DNA from: Paludibacteraceae bacterium
Lineage (GTDB): Bacteria > Bacteroidota > Bacteroidia > Bacteroidales > Paludibacteraceae
Direction of reading: 5' to 3'
Assembly (NCBI GenBank): GCA_017557345.1
Contig: JAFYZR010000009.1
Span: 1-64,000 of the forward strand
Length of the DNA: 64,000 bases
Shown: in pieces, positions 17,501-24,687 of the stretch
How positions within the stretch are numbered: position 1 is the stretch's first letter
How the letters are laid out: each line of letters opens with the position of its first letter
The notes under the pieces: generated by a model
The model's input: the letters and a program-made list of their open reading frames with translations, nothing else
Told to the model about the DNA's origin: nothing
Databases searched by the model: none
Program-made: the position numbers and the translations under genes

Positions 17501-18124
17501 ATCTTTTTCGTAGTCGTAATAACTCCATCCGCCACCGGTTGGGTTTACCCATGTACGGCCTTGATTATCTTCTAATAGGAAGAAATGTTGACGCAAACGT
17601 CCCGCATAACGGCTATCCAAAGGAGGTGTAAAACGTTTCCATTGGCCGTAACGGTAACGAAGAATACCATAATTGTCGTCCGCTTGCCAGATGATACCAC
17701 GCGAATCCACTTTGGTGTGCTTTTCTGTCTCTGCCATTTTACTCAACATGCCCTCCGGCAAACTGTCATAAGGTTGCTCAGTTGTCACTTTGCGGGTGGC
17801 ATCCATTTTGTAATAATGGTTATCGTACGTTGACCACCAGATTTGCTCTTTCGCATCTTCATAAATCGTTACAACGCGATTGTTCACTTGCGCTGCTACG
17901 CCTTGATCCATCGCTTTGTATGTCTCAAATTCATATCCGTCATAGCGATTTAGTCCATCCCATGTGCCGAACCACATAAAACCCTGTTTGTCCTGCAAAA
18001 TAGCCATTACGGTATTCTGGCTCATTCCATCTTTGATGGAATAATGCTGAATTACATAGTGTTCCTTTGCACCTAAAAGGCACATCTGAATCAGGAGAAA
18101 AGTCAAAAGGGCTATGCGTTTCAT
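14573..18124 (-). CDS. Hybrid two-component system sensor/regulator (HTCS), orphan
   Basis: 1183 residues: signal peptide; a two-component propeller domain of WxGT/LWxGT repeats (about 20-500); a Y_Y_Y domain (about 520-605); one transmembrane segment (~615-645); HisKA with the phosphoacceptor His in ISHELRTPL (~675); HATPase with NLLSNAFKFT and GTGIGMNL; a receiver domain (ILIVDDSQDM ~931, phosphoacceptor Asp in DLMMPNVDG ~976); and a C-terminal AraC-type helix-turn-helix (~1080-1183). In Bacteroidales such proteins sense oligosaccharides in the periplasm and switch on polysaccharide utilisation loci. No SusC/SusD pair or glycoside hydrolase lies in the window, so its target is unknown. Confidence 0.93.
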   Translation of the reverse strand: MKRIALLTFLLIQMCLLGAKEHYVIQHYSIKDGMSQNTVMAILQDKQGFMWFGTWDGLNRYDGYEFETYKAMDQGVAAQVNNRVVTIYEDAKEQIWWSTYDNHYYKMDATRKVTTEQPYDSLPEGMLSKMAETEKHTKVDSRGIIWQADDNYGILRYRYGQWKRFTPPLDSRYAGRLRQHFFLLEDNQGRTWVNPTGGGWSYYDYEKDELVYPIEGLTNMIHTAYVDRDGQMWIATYDGGVDCVNMDPTPYQLHDMRHSEKDNGEVRAFALTKKGDVLTPAKSETGVYCALDSSHGLLYGTKGKGLKDVATGKTIPTNHPDIYDLEEGPDGTLYVATYGGGVNILRWNGTNWDKPQIFGQGMKVRDIEIVNNILWCGTTTGILRVNLDNGESTVIPSYDIRALHYSHERLWLGSFGGGLLTIDINDPTYHIQHLETYHDIIMSMTGDGTNLWFSSESDIAQYNLDTHFLYYYDALDGEHNTYFTEAEALRLPSGTILFGYSNGYCSFDPSRIVHSNSVPPIRITRILVQDKELEGDTITVDNGSNVTIDYAAMEYVGADKIVYYYKMDGIDKDWNRPTDLRRVTYSNLLHGDYVFHVRSTNREGGDVDNEKTLVIFVRRPLWLSWWAICLYIIGVMLFIAIVVFGVAMYNGLRQKVKVEQQVTDIKLRFFTNISHELRTPLTLIIAPVENILQNERISQNVRSQLEIVQSNSQRMLRMVNQLLEFRKVQNQKMKLKVQETLLSELVEETSMNFKKEAYDKHIHFEIVNKASDSTVWVDRGRMDTILWNLLSNAFKFTPAGKSIRVIIDNKPGFVMLSVQDEGIGIAPEKRNMLFERFSSNNEINNANTTGTGIGMNLTKELVDLHHGYIEVESEVGKGTTITVLLHTGKEHFGSEVDFIDAATISPLAQTEPTLEDKLQSIEQEQQDSKRTILIVDDSQDMRHFLTTILSRDYNVESACDGAEAKQIIRTKPIDMVITDLMMPNVDGLELTQFIKKNPELDYLPVILLTAKTAIESRLQALQFGADDYVTKPFEPEYLRARVHNILIQREQLEQSYRQRLMRLEPQKAEEQVPGDAFLAKLLDVMNRQMDNNTLTVDELVEEMSMGRTVFFNKLKSMTGLSPVEFIREMRIKRAAQLLEERRYNITEVTYMVGMNDSRYFAKCFKNTYGVTPSEYRRAALEKN

Positions 18125-18159
18125 AAAGCGTCAAATCTTAATAATCGTATATTTTTCTA

Positions 18160-18225
18160 TGGTAGGATACCTCTCGGTGTCTCATCGGTATTATGTCGAG
18201 GTTTTTACCTATGCAATACCTATGT
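18160..18225. repeat. 11-nt-period array A, between rfbA and the HTCS gene
   Basis: Six 11-nt units: TGGTAGGATAC, CTCTCGGTGTC, TCATCGGTATT, ATGTCGAGGTT, TTTACCTATGC, AATACCTATGT. Bases 18184-18205 carry the shared core (minus strand) found identically at 22087-22108 and 35549-35570. It lies upstream of the HTCS gene, within a possible leader. Confidence 0.88.
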
Positions 18226-18267
18226 AAATAATTCGGTCAAATCTTAAAAATAGTAAACTTTTCCAAA

Positions 18268-19143
18268 TTAGCGTTTTGTCGCAGCCAGTCTCTCGAGGTA
18301 ACGGCCATAATTGGTTTTCATCTCTTTGCCGAGAGCGGCCAACTGCTCTGTGCTAATCCAATGGTTACGCCAAGCAATCTCTTCGATGCAACTGACATAA
18401 AATCCTTGGCGGTTCTGGATTGTCGCAATAAAATTACCAGCATCCAAGAGACTGTCGCAGTTACCGGTATCCAGCCATGCAAAACCGCGGCTGAAGAGTT
18501 TTACTTTCAGCGTTCCCTCCGCCAGATAAAGCTTGTTCAAATCGGTAATCTCATATTCGCCACGAGCACTCGGCTTCAAATTAGCGGCCTTATCACAAAC
18601 GGTCTTATCGTAGAAATATAGACCTGGAACGGCATAATTGCTTTTTGGCTCTGCCGGTTTTTCTTCCAGACTCAGCACTTTTCCTTGTTCGTCAAACTCT
18701 ACTACACCATATGCGCGCGGATCTGCTACTTCGTAGCCGAAAATAACAGCTCCGCCGGCTTGAGCAGTTGCTGCGGCATCTTTGAGCATCGACATAAAAT
18801 GCTGGCCGTAGAACATGTTATCGCCTAAAATCAAGCAGCCCGGTTCGCCATTCAAAAACTCTTTGCCTAATACAAAAGCTTGCGCCAAACCGTTTGGAAC
18901 CAACTGCACTTTATAGGCCAATTTCATACCGATTCGACTGCCGTCACCCAATAATTCTTCAAACATCGGCAGGTCGCGTGGCGTGCTGATAATCAGAACT
19001 TCACGAATTCCGGCCAACATTAATGTACTCAGAGGATAATAAATCATCGGTTTGTCATAAACCGGCATGATTTGTTTGCTAATCGCTTTACTTAACGGAT
19101 ACAAACGCGTTGCGCTTCCTCCGGCTAAAATGATTCCCTTCAT
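18268..19143 (-). CDS. rfbA: Glucose-1-phosphate thymidylyltransferase
   Basis: 291 residues, typical length. Makes dTDP-glucose, the first step of dTDP-L-rhamnose synthesis. Signatures: KGIILAGGSATRLYPL nucleotide-binding loop, KQIMPVYDKPMIYYPLS, GDNMFYG, WLDTGNCDSL. It has its own promoter (19173-19203), and no other rhamnose genes are adjacent. Confidence 0.96.
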   Translation of the reverse strand: MKGIILAGGSATRLYPLSKAISKQIMPVYDKPMIYYPLSTLMLAGIREVLIISTPRDLPMFEELLGDGSRIGMKLAYKVQLVPNGLAQAFVLGKEFLNGEPGCLILGDNMFYGQHFMSMLKDAAATAQAGGAVIFGYEVADPRAYGVVEFDEQGKVLSLEEKPAEPKSNYAVPGLYFYDKTVCDKAANLKPSARGEYEITDLNKLYLAEGTLKVKLFSRGFAWLDTGNCDSLLDAGNFIATIQNRQGFYVSCIEEIAWRNHWISTEQLAALGKEMKTNYGRYLERLAATKR

Positions 19144-19172
19144 AGTATTATATTAAAAAACCTTTGCGGTCG

Positions 19173-19203
19173 CAAAGGTACAACAATTTTTCTACATATG
19201 CAA
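19173..19203 (-). promoter_or_regulatory. Promoter of rfbA with a start-site palindrome
   Basis: Minus strand: TACCTTTG (19173-19180), 20 bp, TTG (19201-19203). The -7 box is one arm of a perfect 8-bp dyad, ACCTTTGC (19160-19167) and GCAAAGGT (19172-19179), with a 4-bp centre. Confidence 0.85.
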
Positions 19204-19242
19204 GAATTTTGTCGAAAATAAGATAGAAATGTGTATTTTTTG

Positions 19243-20085
19243 TCAAAATAGTGCTAAAATTGACACTATTAATGTGGAAAACATTAAAACAGGCATCTGT
19301 TTGTCGAGTTTTTCCTTATGCGTCCAAACATACCAAAGATGCCATGCCCATACAGGCAAAATACACAAAGTCCAATAATGGCCGTAAGTCACAAAAATGG
19401 CTAAACAGCCAGCCAAAAGAAGCGTATGATAATTTCTTGCGCCTTGCTGGCCTAAACAACTGGCAAAAGTGCGTTTGCCATGCTCCAAGTCATTTTGCAT
19501 ATCGCGTATATTATTAAGGTTTAGCACGCCTACGCACGGAAAACCTATAGCCGCACCACATGCAAAAATTTCCCAACTCATCGTTTGCGCTTGCAGATAA
19601 TAGCCACCCATCGTGCTCAGCAAACCAAAGAACAAGAAAACACCCAAATCGCCCAAACCTAAATAACCGTAGCTATGTTTGCCGAGCGTGTAAGTAATGG
19701 CACCTATGATGGCCAGCAGACCTAAACCGATGAATCCTAGACTTTGTAAATTCCATAAACTTCCGAAAGCACAGTAAATCAGCGAAATACCAAATAAAAC
19801 GCATAGGCCCAAAAACAACCCGATCATGCCTTTCATTTGTTTCTCTGTGATCGTGCCGGATTGCAATCCATACGCGGTTCTGCCTTGTTGATCATTATCT
19901 GTTCCTTTTTGTGCGTCGCCCAACTCGTTGCATAAATTGCTCAGAATCTGCAAACTAAGCGTGGTGCAGATAGCAAGAGCGAAAACGCCCCAATGTTCAA
20001 AACCTGCCAATCCCGTTCCTAAAATGATACCGGACATGGAAAGCGGCAAAGTCCGCAAACGTAATGATTGAAGATACGGATTCAT
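19243..20085 (-). CDS. menA: 1,4-dihydroxy-2-naphthoate polyprenyltransferase MenA
   Basis: 280 residues, a UbiA-family membrane protein with about eight hydrophobic segments. It prenylates DHNA in menaquinone synthesis. Prenyl-diphosphate-binding Asp motifs are visible: NELGDAQKGTDND (~70) and NNIRDMQNDLEHGKRT (~190). Last gene of a ttcA-DUF486-menA operon. Confidence 0.9.
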   Translation of the reverse strand: MNPYLQSLRLRTLPLSMSGIILGTGLAGFEHWGVFALAICTTLSLQILSNLCNELGDAQKGTDNDQQGRTAYGLQSGTITEKQMKGMIGLFLGLCVLFGISLIYCAFGSLWNLQSLGFIGLGLLAIIGAITYTLGKHSYGYLGLGDLGVFLFFGLLSTMGGYYLQAQTMSWEIFACGAAIGFPCVGVLNLNNIRDMQNDLEHGKRTFASCLGQQGARNYHTLLLAGCLAIFVTYGHYWTLCILPVWAWHLWYVWTHKEKLDKQMPVLMFSTLIVSILALF

Positions 20086-20096
20086 GTTTTTTTCTT

Positions 20097-20468
20097 TTAT
20101 TTAAATCCGAAAACGAAATACACAGCAGCAATCAAAAGCAAACATGCTACCACATGATTCCACCGCAATTCCATGTGAAAAGCAATCGCGGAAAAGGCCA
20201 CAAAAACAACCAGCGTGATAACTTCCTGAATCACTTTCAGTTGCATCAAACTGAAAACACCTCCGTTGCCTTCAAAACCGATTCGATTGGCCGGCACTTG
20301 CAGGCAGTATTCAAAAAATGCGATGCCCCAAGATAGGAGAATTACGAAAATCAAAGGTGTGGCATTGGTGAAGAAACCGGTTTGCTGCAGTTTCAAATGC
20401 CCGTACCATGCAAGCGTCATAAAAATGTTCGACGCTAATAATAATAAAATGGTATATAATGCGTTCAT
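20097..20468 (-). CDS. DMT-superfamily small membrane protein (DUF486)
   Basis: 123 residues, four predicted transmembrane helices. It matches DUF486: SNIFMTLAWYGHLK, SWGIAFFEYCLQVPANRIGFEG, QLKVIQEVITLVVFV. A transport role is assumed from the superfamily but no substrate is known. It overlaps the 3' end of ttcA by 4 nt and precedes menA by 11 nt. Confidence 0.9.
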   Translation of the reverse strand: MNALYTILLLLASNIFMTLAWYGHLKLQQTGFFTNATPLIFVILLSWGIAFFEYCLQVPANRIGFEGNGGVFSLMQLKVIQEVITLVVFVAFSAIAFHMELRWNHVVACLLLIAAVYFVFGFK

Positions 20469-21211
20469 AATTTTGGTAAATATTCAGTTTTTATATTTGT
20501 CATAGCGGCATAGATAGAATCCATCGCTTCGGGATTCAAATCTTTGATTTGTTTCAATAGTTCTTTCACTTTTTCCCGTGAACTCACATGCTCAAACGGA
20601 CATAATTTTTGCTGTTTCTGATAACCTCGTTCTTCGGCATAAGCGATTAGCTCCGCTTCATCAATCATGCATAGCGGACGAATGATTTGTAACGGCATTT
20701 TGTCCATTTGAAGGATCGGAGGCATAGTAGCAAAAGCACCTTGAAAAATCAGATTCATCAGCATCGTCTCCACTAAATCATCCCGATGATGCCCAAGCGC
20801 AATCTTGTTACATCCCAATTCCTGCGCCACATTAAATAGCATTTTTCTTCGATACCACGAGCATAAAAAACAAGGATTTGTCTCTCGACTTTCGTCTCTC
20901 GTCTCTCGACTCTCGACTTTTTCATCGTTAATCATCGTATCTCGCACAATGAGTGGCACTTTCGCTTCTGCACAAAATTGTTCCAGATAACTCAGATCGG
21001 TTTGATAATCCCGCTCTTTAACCCGCACATGCAATGCCGTCACGCGAAAACGCGGCTTGTAAATCTGTGCACGCTTTCCCAATAATTCCACCAAAGCCAA
21101 CGAGTCTTTGCCGCCGCTCAAACCGACCAATATATGGTCGCCGTCAGCAATCAACCCATATTCCGCGCATGCCTTATGGAACTTTTGTACTATTTTTTCG
21201 CTACTTTTCAC
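20465..21211 (-). CDS. ttcA: TtcA-like tRNA 2-thiolation PP-loop protein
   Basis: 248 residues from GTG at 21211. The longer frame, starting with TTG at 21235, begins inside the promoter -7 box and is excluded. The PP-loop LVGLSGGKDSLALVE (~29-43), CFLC motif and GHHRDDLVETMLMNLIFQG fit the TtcA group, which uses a 4Fe-4S cluster to make 2-thiocytidine-32 in tRNA. A 42-nt stretch of six 7-nt repeats (20880-20921) encodes ESRETRDESRET just before the CFLC motif, replacing a loop of variable length. DUF486 and menA follow. Confidence 0.85.
   Translation of the reverse strand: MKSSEKIVQKFHKACAEYGLIADGDHILVGLSGGKDSLALVELLGKRAQIYKPRFRVTALHVRVKERDYQTDLSYLEQFCAEAKVPLIVRDTMINDEKVESRETRDESRETNPCFLCSWYRRKMLFNVAQELGCNKIALGHHRDDLVETMLMNLIFQGAFATMPPILQMDKMPLQIIRPLCMIDEAELIAYAEERGYQKQQKLCPFEHVSSREKVKELLKQIKDLNPEAMDSIYAAMTNIKTEYLPKL
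20880..20921. repeat. 7-nt repeat array inside the ttcA coding region
   Basis: Six heptamers: GTCTCTC, GACTTTC, GTCTCTC, GTCTCTC, GACTCTC, GACTTTT. Six times seven is 42 nt, so the frame is kept and a 7-residue peptide repeat results. Confidence 0.9.
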
Positions 21212-21232
21212 TCCGTCAAACTTTTGCGAGCG

Positions 21233-21263
21233 CAAAAGTACTGCTTTTTTTTGAATTGTGCAA
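21233..21263 (-). promoter_or_regulatory. Promoter of ttcA with a start-site palindrome
   Basis: Minus strand: TACTTTTG (21233-21240), 20 bp, TTG (21261-21263). A perfect 8-bp dyad, ACTTTTGC (21220-21227) and GCAAAAGT (21232-21239), overlaps the -7 box. Divergent from the promoter at 21291-21321. Confidence 0.8.
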
Positions 21264-21290
21264 AAATTTTTGGTTTTTTTGCTCTATAAT

Positions 21291-21321
21291 TTGTATATGT
21301 GAAAAAATTGTATTACCTTTG
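21291..21321 (+). promoter_or_regulatory. Promoter of the 21359 lipoprotein gene
   Basis: TTG (21291-21293), 20 bp, TACCTTTG (21314-21321), followed by GCGCAAAC, so TTTGCGCAAA is a palindrome without a centre. Confidence 0.85.
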
Positions 21322-21358
21322 CGCAAACTTTATAAACAACTAAAAAGAAAGGAAAATT

Positions 21359-21982
21359 ATGGCTACAACAAAATCGAATTTTTCGAGGAATCTATTGATG
21401 GCTGCAAGCCTCTTATTCTTCTGTATTTTGACTGCTTGTGAGTCTAAAAAGAGTGAGTTACCTCTGATTGTTCCTCAAGTTGAGGATTCTACACAATATG
21501 TCGACTTGTATTGCGGACTAAACAATACATCTTTTGTTGCTTCTTTTGGCGTTCAAAAAAATGGTGATACGTGGAATGTAAAGTCGGGCGGACCTCTTTT
21601 GAAAAACGGAAATATGGATTGTTTCTTATTCAGAATTCATGATGATGCATCCGTTTATACAGGAATCTTGGATTTGACGATGCGGCACAGAATCAATTGG
21701 AAAGAATCGTGGCAGAATGAAGGAGTGCATATCACCACTTACAAAACTACAGAGCCAAATAGTACGCTGGAGCATTTTTGGGCAACGGATAAGGATTCAA
21801 AGGGTCTGTTCTTCGCTTCTAATTATCAGCCCATTTCTCTTGAAAGCATAAAGGGAAAACTTAACGCGGACGATCAGAGACTCTTGGATAAATACCTTAT
21901 GCAAGTAGATGCTGGTCATGTTAGGGCGTTTGTGTTTGGAATTGACGATAATTACTTGTCTACGCTGGAAAAGCTTCAATAA
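21359..21982 (+). CDS. Hypothetical lipoprotein
   Basis: 207 residues. A short polar N-terminus precedes a hydrophobic stretch and a lipobox (ILTAC, Cys ~27), so the protein is probably anchored in the outer membrane or inner leaflet. The mature part has no domain I recognise and no repeats; aromatic and charged residues alternate as in a globular beta protein. Single-gene unit: own promoter in front, hairpin terminator behind (22025-22040). Confidence 0.75.
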   Translation: MATTKSNFSRNLLMAASLLFFCILTACESKKSELPLIVPQVEDSTQYVDLYCGLNNTSFVASFGVQKNGDTWNVKSGGPLLKNGNMDCFLFRIHDDASVYTGILDLTMRHRINWKESWQNEGVHITTYKTTEPNSTLEHFWATDKDSKGLFFASNYQPISLESIKGKLNADDQRLLDKYLMQVDAGHVRAFVFGIDDNYLSTLEKLQ

Positions 21983-22024
21983 ATTTGAGGGATATCAAAG
22001 ATTATTATATCTTATACGATTAGT

Positions 22025-22050
22025 GCGTCCTTTGGACGCTCTTTTCGTTT
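22025..22050 (+). terminator. Terminator after the hypothetical lipoprotein
   Basis: GCGTCC (22025-22030), TTT, GGACGC (22034-22039), then a T-rich tail. Confidence 0.7.
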
Positions 22051-22051
22051 T

Positions 22052-22117
22052 CTAACGGTATCTAAACGTTATTATATCGGTATCTCATCGGTATTATGTC
22101 GAGGTTTTATCGTACCA
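22052..22117. repeat. 11-nt-period array B
   Basis: Six 11-nt units: CTAACGGTATC, TAAACGTTATT, ATATCGGTATC, TCATCGGTATT, ATGTCGAGGTT, TTATCGTACCA. The shared 22-nt core is at 22087-22108, in minus orientation. The array sits between two terminators, outside any obvious transcript of its neighbours. Confidence 0.9.
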
Positions 22118-22132
22118 TATTGTACAAAAAAT

Positions 22133-22152
22133 CGCCTAAAGGCGTTTTTTTT
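22133..22152 (+). terminator. Second hairpin with T-tract
   Basis: CGCC (22133-22136), TAAA, GGCG (22141-22144), then eight T. A-residues before the stem could make it work on both strands. Confidence 0.65.
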
Positions 22153-22153
22153 C

Positions 22154-22184
22154 TTGCACATGTCATTTTTTTTTACTACCTTTG
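22154..22184 (+). promoter_or_regulatory. Promoter of the 22233 gene and miaA, with a start-site palindrome
   Basis: TTG (22154-22156), 20 bp, TACCTTTG (22177-22184). A perfect 8-bp dyad, ACCTTTGC (22178-22185), ACCC, GCAAAGGT (22190-22197), spans the -7 box and the expected start site. Confidence 0.9.
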
Positions 22185-22232
22185 CACCCGCAAAGGTGTG
22201 CATCTTAGAAAAACAAAATAAAAAACGATAAA

Positions 22233-22778
22233 ATGATTTACAGATTTACGTTTTCTTGCGAGGAGGGAGATCCTCAGTTTCGCAGGGTATTTGAAGCGGA
22301 TCCCGATGCTACTTTCCTTGAGTTGCATGAAGCAATTCTAAAGAGTGTTGGCTATCCCGATGATCAGATGACTTCGTTCTTTTTGTGCAACGATGAGTGG
22401 GAGAAAGAGCAGGAAGTAACGCTTGTGGAGATGGATTCGAACTTCGAGTACGACAACATGGTGATGAATGAGACACGCTTGTCTGATTTGATTGAAGAGC
22501 AAGGTCAACGCCTGATTTACATCTTCGATCCGATGTTCGAACGCTATTTCTTCGGCAGTCTAAAGGAAATCAAACCGGGCACAATGAACGGAGTGGAGTG
22601 CGTGGAGAGCAAAGGTAAGGCGCCAAAGCAGCTCAAATCGGAAGATCCGTTGGCTGGCATTGAGAGAAATGATGATGACTTTATGCTGGACGACGAATTC
22701 AAAGATGAATACGATCTCGGTGATTTGGATGCAGAAGGCTTCCAGGATCTCTCGTTCGACGATGGCACCATGTTCTAA
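22233..22778 (+). CDS. Plasmid pRiA4b ORF-3-like (IS1096 TnpR passenger family) protein
   Basis: 181 residues. The first ~115 residues follow the pRiA4b ORF-3 fold: IYRFTFSCEEGDPQFRRVFEADPDATFLELHEAI, then SFFLCNDEWEKEQEV, then LIYIFDPMFERYFFGSLKEI. The tail from ~135 is strongly acidic (ERNDDDFMLDDEFKDEYDLGDLD). The function is unknown and the family name does not mean it is a mobile element here. It is the first gene after its promoter, with miaA directly behind, an arrangement I regard as common in Bacteroidales. Confidence 0.85.
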   Translation: MIYRFTFSCEEGDPQFRRVFEADPDATFLELHEAILKSVGYPDDQMTSFFLCNDEWEKEQEVTLVEMDSNFEYDNMVMNETRLSDLIEEQGQRLIYIFDPMFERYFFGSLKEIKPGTMNGVECVESKGKAPKQLKSEDPLAGIERNDDDFMLDDEFKDEYDLGDLDAEGFQDLSFDDGTMF

Positions 22779-22797
22779 CTGAAGGCCGAAAACTGAA
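22777..22797. repeat. 7-nt repeat at the start of miaA
   Basis: AACTGAA, GGCCGAA, AACTGAA directly after the stop of the preceding gene. The last unit contains the CTG that is the likely miaA start. Confidence 0.7.
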
Positions 22798-23707
22798 TAC
22801 TCTCCTTCTTATATTAGGTCCAACGGGCGTCGGGAAGACGGAATTGTCGCTTCGGGTAGCGGAACATTACGGATGTCCTATTGTCAATTGTGACAGTCGA
22901 CAGGTTTACCGGAATATTCCTATCGGCACGGCTGCGCCTACGGCGGAAGAACAAGCGCGAGTGAAACATTATTTCGTAGCAACGCGTGAATTGGAGGAAG
23001 AATATAATGCTGGCCAATATGAGCGAGATGCCTTAGCGCTTTTGGATAAACTCTTTGAGTCGAATGAGGTGGTTGTTATGACCGGAGGTTCGATGTTGTA
23101 TGCCGATGCCGTTTGTAATGGTCTGGATGATTTGCCAAATGTGCCGGCTGACATCCGCCAAGAGGTGCAAAAGAATTACGAGCAAAATGGTTTGACATGG
23201 CTGCAAAGCGAAGTGCAGCGATTAGACCCGGATTATTGGAACGAAGTGGATCAAAGCAATCCTGCACGGCTGGCACATTGTGTGGAATTGTGCTTGACAA
23301 CCGGCAAACCCTATTCGTCGCTTCGCACAAAGACAAACAAGAAACGGTCATTCCGAATCATCAAACTGGGGCTTGATCGTCCACGTGCAGAATTATACGC
23401 GCGCATAAACGAGCGTGTGAATCAGATGGTAGCAAACGGATTGGTGGAGGAGGCAAAAGCGGTTTATTCGAAGCGTAAACTCAATAGCCTTCAAACTGTG
23501 GGATATAGAGAATTATTTGCTCATTTTGACGGAGAGTACGACCTTAATCGAGCAATCGAACTAATTCAACAAAACACCCGTCATTACGCCAAACGACAAT
23601 TGACGTGGTTTAGACATGATAACGAAATACATTGGCTTAATGCCAAAGAAACAAATGAGAAAAATATTGCTTTTATTGACACTTTGTTGCGCGCTGATAG
23701 CTTGTAA
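22793..23707 (+). CDS. miaA: tRNA dimethylallyltransferase MiaA, probable CTG start
   Basis: About 304 residues if translation begins at CTG 22793, giving (M)NTLLLILGPTGVGKTELSLRVAEHYG. The Walker A GPTGVGKTEL lies upstream of the first TTG (22844), so that start would remove the catalytic loop. There is no in-frame ATG or GTG between the preceding stop and the Walker motif. Other MiaA motifs: NCDSRQVYRNIPIGTA, MTGGSMLYADAVCNGLDD, TVGYRELFAHFDGE, RHYAKRQLTWFR. It adds the isopentenyl group to A37 of tRNAs reading UNN codons. The CTG start is inference from the homologous N-terminus. Confidence 0.88.
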   Translation: MNTLLLILGPTGVGKTELSLRVAEHYGCPIVNCDSRQVYRNIPIGTAAPTAEEQARVKHYFVATRELEEEYNAGQYERDALALLDKLFESNEVVVMTGGSMLYADAVCNGLDDLPNVPADIRQEVQKNYEQNGLTWLQSEVQRLDPDYWNEVDQSNPARLAHCVELCLTTGKPYSSLRTKTNKKRSFRIIKLGLDRPRAELYARINERVNQMVANGLVEEAKAVYSKRKLNSLQTVGYRELFAHFDGEYDLNRAIELIQQNTRHYAKRQLTWFRHDNEIHWLNAKETNEKNIAFIDTLLRADSL

Positions 23708-24674
23708 GAAGAACGAAGTGGACTTTAATTATAGTCCGTTAGAGCCGCGTGCGGGGCAACCGGTTGTTTTTGGCAATCAATCAACGACCGGAGAGGAATG
23801 GGAATGGTCATTTGGGGATGGCTCTACCTCTACGCTCAAAGCGCCGACTCATACTTTCCGCAATCCGGGAACCTATATCGTGATGCTGAAAGTAGATAAT
23901 AAGAAAAGTTGGACGGTATCCAAGCAACTGACGGTTTACGATACCATTCCTACTTTTGTGTGCGAGGACAGCGTGTTCTATATCTATCAGGATTATACAT
24001 TCACAGCCAATATTTATAATCCCTATAATTACGACGTAGAATATTTGTGGTCTTGCTCATCCGATGCCGAGGTGATGGACGACAATATGACGGGGGAAGT
24101 ATTGCATCTCTTCTTCACGCGGGCGCTTGATAATGCGAAAATCGGATTGCAAATTATTTTTAACGGAGATACAACATACGTTGAGAAATCCTTTGTCATC
24201 GAAGATAAACCGACTAACTCGATAGTGATAAGAACTGCATATGCCGATTATCGTCAGCGTATCTTCGGTGCACGTTCTGAGAACGCAAAAGTAGATGCAA
24301 CAGCCAAGGTCATTTTGGATGCAGCGCAAGATACCGCACAGACGTATAACGGTAAAGAATTTACGCTCACTACCCTTAGTTCTACTTTTGACGGCATAGA
24401 AGGTTTTCATATTGCCAACCGCAAGATATATTATCGTGCTAATGGTCTTTGGGTAGCCAATATAGATGGTGCTAATCCCGTGCAGATTGACACGGCGGCT
24501 TGTCCGGCGATGACGCTTGATACATATGATAATCGCATCTATTGGGCAAACGAAAACGGCGTTTGGTTTATGCCGTTTGTCGGCTCGGATAATAATAAGT
24601 TTGTTACCGTTCCAACGCAATTAAATACATTAACGGACGTTACTAACATGGCGTCAGATTATGACCTGAAATAA
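23655..24674 (+). CDS. PKD-domain lipoprotein
   Basis: 339 residues from the ATG at 23655 (MRKILLLLTLCCALIAC, a lipobox with Cys 17). A PKD domain follows at about 30-95 (WEWSFGDGSTS...HTFRNPGTYIVMLKV). The C-terminal third has YWTD-like strands (IEGFHIANRKIYYRANGLWVANIDG, NRIYWANENGVWFMPF) hinting at a small propeller. Likely a surface or periplasmic binding protein; the ligand is unknown. It overlaps the end of miaA by 53 nt in another frame. Confidence 0.8.
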   Translation: MRKILLLLTLCCALIACKKNEVDFNYSPLEPRAGQPVVFGNQSTTGEEWEWSFGDGSTSTLKAPTHTFRNPGTYIVMLKVDNKKSWTVSKQLTVYDTIPTFVCEDSVFYIYQDYTFTANIYNPYNYDVEYLWSCSSDAEVMDDNMTGEVLHLFFTRALDNAKIGLQIIFNGDTTYVEKSFVIEDKPTNSIVIRTAYADYRQRIFGARSENAKVDATAKVILDAAQDTAQTYNGKEFTLTTLSSTFDGIEGFHIANRKIYYRANGLWVANIDGANPVQIDTAACPAMTLDTYDNRIYWANENGVWFMPFVGSDNNKFVTVPTQLNTLTDVTNMASDYDLK

Positions 24675-24687
24675 AAATACCAATTAA

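Noticed and set aside
19160-19180. Bidirectional promoter from the rfbA palindrome
   Set aside because: On the plus strand the arm reads AACCTTTG, lacking the TA of the -7 box, and no correctly spaced TTG precedes it.
22233-22778. Mobile element cargo because of the IS1096/pRiA4b family name
   Set aside because: No transposase, inverted repeats or target duplication nearby, and the gene has a normal promoter and precedes miaA.
22844-23707. MiaA starting at TTG 22844
   Set aside because: This would remove the GPTGVGKT ATP loop, which is present in frame just upstream.
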